A stretch of DNA of 14,639 nt from Deltaproteobacteria bacterium (GTDB lineage Bacteria > Desulfobacterota > GWC2-55-46). Shown piece by piece: positions 13,383-14,639 of the stretch; position 1 is the stretch's first letter; each line of letters opens with the position of its first letter. Made by a program: the position numbers and the translations under genes. Location: the NCBI GenBank assembly GCA_021825035.1, contig JAKAIQ010000024.1, positions 1-14,639 of the forward strand. Reading direction: 5' to 3'. The notes beneath the pieces are model-generated. The model was not told the DNA's origin, ran no database searches, and was given only the letters and a program-made list of their open reading frames with translations.

Positions 13383-14519
13383 TCACTTCACCTTCCTGGA
13401 CGGCGTTGCCGCCACCACATGAACTTCTATCCCGACGGAGTCATGTATAAAATCCTGCAGCACGGAGCCGAAGAGCCTCTCGCGAAGGGGCGTTCTTCCG
13501 GGTTTTCCGAATACCGCGTGCCGCACCCGGTGGGTCTGGGCGAAGTTTACGAGCGTCTCGGCCACGTCCTCGCCTTCGATCACCTCTACCTCGGCGCCGA
13601 GGAGCTTTGCGAGCCTGAACATATCGAGGAGCTTTCTCTGGCGGTCCGGGTCGATACGCTCCGGCGCCTCCTCTTTTCTCCGGACATAGACCGCGTAGCA
13701 CCTGGCCATGAACTGCGCCGCGAGCCTGGTGCCACGCCTTATAAGGGCTTCGGCGTTGGCGGCGTCCGAGCTTATGGCCACCATTACCGCTTCAGTCGCC
13801 TCCTGGATGACGCGTTCCGGAAGAAAACGGTCTTCCTTGATCTTCCTCAACTGATCCTCGGCGGCCTCCTGAAGAACGAGCTTGCGGAGGAGGGCCAGGT
13901 TCTCATGGGTGAAAAAATGGAGGAGCGCCGTCTCCGCCCTGTCCTTTCCGTATATCTTGCCCTCACGGAGCCGCTGCCTGAGGTCCTCTATGGAGATATC
14001 CACGTTCACTATCTGGTCGGCTCTGGCGACTACGTAATCCGGCACGCGCTCCCCGACCGGGACCCTGAGCGTCGAGCTTATCTTGTCGGATATTGATTCG
14101 AGGTGCTGAATATTGAGCGTCGTTATGACGTTTATTCCATGGTCGAGTATGTAAAGGATGTCCTGAAAACGTTTTTCGTGTCTCGCCCCCGGCGCGTTCG
14201 TGTGCGCCATCTCGTCTATAAGGGCGATCTGGGGGTTCCGCTTTATTATCCCTTCAAGGTCTATCTCCCTCACCAGGCTGTTCCCGACCGTCCGGTAGAT
14301 TGGCGCGATGGCCTCGATCCCCTCCATCAGGCTCATGGTGTCCGGGCGGTTATGCAGCTCGATATAACCCACGACGACATCGTAGTCCCGGCCCTTGAGC
14401 TGGTGGCCCTCCTTGAGCATGGCATAGGTCTTTCCAACGCCGGCGGCGTATCCGAGATATATCTTGAGAGAGCCTTTCGTCTTTCTCTCCAAGAGCTTTT
14501 CAAACCCTATGTCTTCCAA
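13383..14519 (-). CDS. Short KdpD-like sensor protein (KdpD N-domain plus Usp, no kinase)
   Basis: This 378-residue cytoplasmic protein matches only the N-terminal half of KdpD (about 900 residues in E. coli). The KdpD domain (about 15-225) has Walker A GYAAGVGKT (23-31) and a Walker-B-like block ALIDEMAHTNAPGARH (99-114). A Usp domain follows (about 244-370) with FGKPGRTPLRERLFGS (337-352). The DUF4118 membrane segment and histidine kinase are missing. A similar short KdpD is known in Anabaena. The next gene, 1 nt away, is a complete kinase of another type. No ATG is available before residue 34; the in-frame TAA at 14543-14541 limits the start, and TTG at 14519 with a GAGAG site 7 nt upstream is the best choice. 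It may sense K+, turgor or nucleotides and modulate the neighbouring kinase. The kdpFABC genes may lie to the right (not seen). Confidence 0.88.
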   Translation of the reverse strand: MEDIGFEKLLERKTKGSLKIYLGYAAGVGKTYAMLKEGHQLKGRDYDVVVGYIELHNRPDTMSLMEGIEAIAPIYRTVGNSLVREIDLEGIIKRNPQIALIDEMAHTNAPGARHEKRFQDILYILDHGINVITTLNIQHLESISDKISSTLRVPVGERVPDYVVARADQIVNVDISIEDLRQRLREGKIYGKDRAETALLHFFTHENLALLRKLVLQEAAEDQLRKIKEDRFLPERVIQEATEAVMVAISSDAANAEALIRRGTRLAAQFMARCYAVYVRRKEEAPERIDPDRQRKLLDMFRLAKLLGAEVEVIEGEDVAETLVNFAQTHRVRHAVFGKPGRTPLRERLFGSVLQDFIHDSVGIEVHVVAATPSRKVK

Positions 14520-14552
14520 GCGATTCTCTCTTCGTGCGCCTTAATGACCGGA

Positions 14553-14616
14553 ATTATATCAAATCGGTTTCAAAAAAAGGAGAGCGCCTATTTATGGAAA
14601 TGAATTTCCCTGTCAA
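14553..14616 (-). promoter_or_regulatory. Promoter region of the kdpD-like/kinase/regulator operon
   Basis: Two candidates on the minus strand. The downstream one is an extended -10, TGATATAAT, whose TATAAT is 14558-14553; transcription would begin near 14546, about 27 nt before the TTG start. The upstream one is a perfect TTGACA (14616-14611), 16 nt from TAAATA (14594-14589). A 6-bp inverted repeat, GGAAAT-GA-ATTTCC (14596-14609), fills the spacer of the upstream promoter and could be an operator. I see no sigma-54 site here. The 120 nt from 14520 to the right edge hold no credible coding start. Confidence 0.5.
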
Positions 14617-14639
14617 GCCTGAGGTTAAGAAGAAGCACG

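Noticed and set aside
13720..13734. Sigma-54-like site TGGCAC-N5-TCGC on the minus strand
   Set aside because: It lies inside the KdpD-like coding sequence, has a mismatch in the essential GC block context, and no gene starts at the right distance downstream.
13236..14096. 286-aa open frame on the plus strand opposite the KdpD-like and kinase genes
   Set aside because: It is fully antisense to two genes with intact catalytic motifs, shows no domain of its own, and GC-rich genes commonly open such shadow frames.

Overview
The window looks like chromosomal DNA from a Gram-negative bacterium of roughly Nitrospirota or deltaproteobacterial type. This is an inference from gene style: a periplasmic phosphate-binding protein, proteobacterial-type Zur/ZnuABC, a KinB/AlgB-like kinase and sigma-54 regulator pair, moderately high GC, frequent AGG and ATA codons, and 4-Cys miniproteins. 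I cannot name a genus. I see no rRNA, tRNA, transposase, integrase or CRISPR array, so the region reads as ordinary chromosome rather than a mobile island.

Layout. (1) Positions 1-2128, minus strand, are a phosphate-related block. In transcription order it holds a 59-aa Cys-rich miniprotein, a receiver-only response regulator, a near-consensus Pho box with a TATAAT -10, a 60-aa Cys-rich miniprotein, a 270-nt spacer rich in hairpins, and the start of pstS, which runs off the left edge. (2) Positions 2254-5342, plus strand, are a zinc-uptake operon: a Zur/Fur-type repressor and the ABC transporter ZnuA, ZnuC and ZnuB. Three 11-bp-phased repeats overlap the repressor start. (3) Positions 5401-7657, minus strand, carry an NRAMP-type Mn/Fe transporter (mntH) followed by a tandem universal stress protein; they converge on znuB. 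(4) Positions 7970-10065, minus strand, carry a 2OG-Fe(II) oxygenase followed by an unusual protein with three RidA/YjgF-like domains that resembles the FkbO/Hyg5 chorismatase group. (5) Positions 10245-14519, minus strand, form a tightly coupled three-gene signalling operon: a KdpD sensor-domain protein without its histidine kinase half, a KinB-like membrane histidine kinase, and an AlgB/NtrC-like sigma-54 activator.

How the genes fit together. The left two thirds deal with nutrient and metal acquisition: phosphate, zinc, and manganese or iron. The right third is signalling, probably linked to potassium or envelope state. The most attractive candidates for something undescribed are four. The first is the pair of miniproteins with almost identical Cys/His spacing (C-P-Y-x9-C-x17-C-x3/4-H-x2-C), one of them apparently under direct PhoB control. 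The second is the triple-RidA protein paired with a 2OG oxygenase. The third is the rewired KdpD, with its sensor on one polypeptide and a KinB-type kinase plus sigma-54 activator next to it. The fourth is the helically phased operator at the zur start. A probable one-base frameshift lies near the 3' end of the visible pstS.
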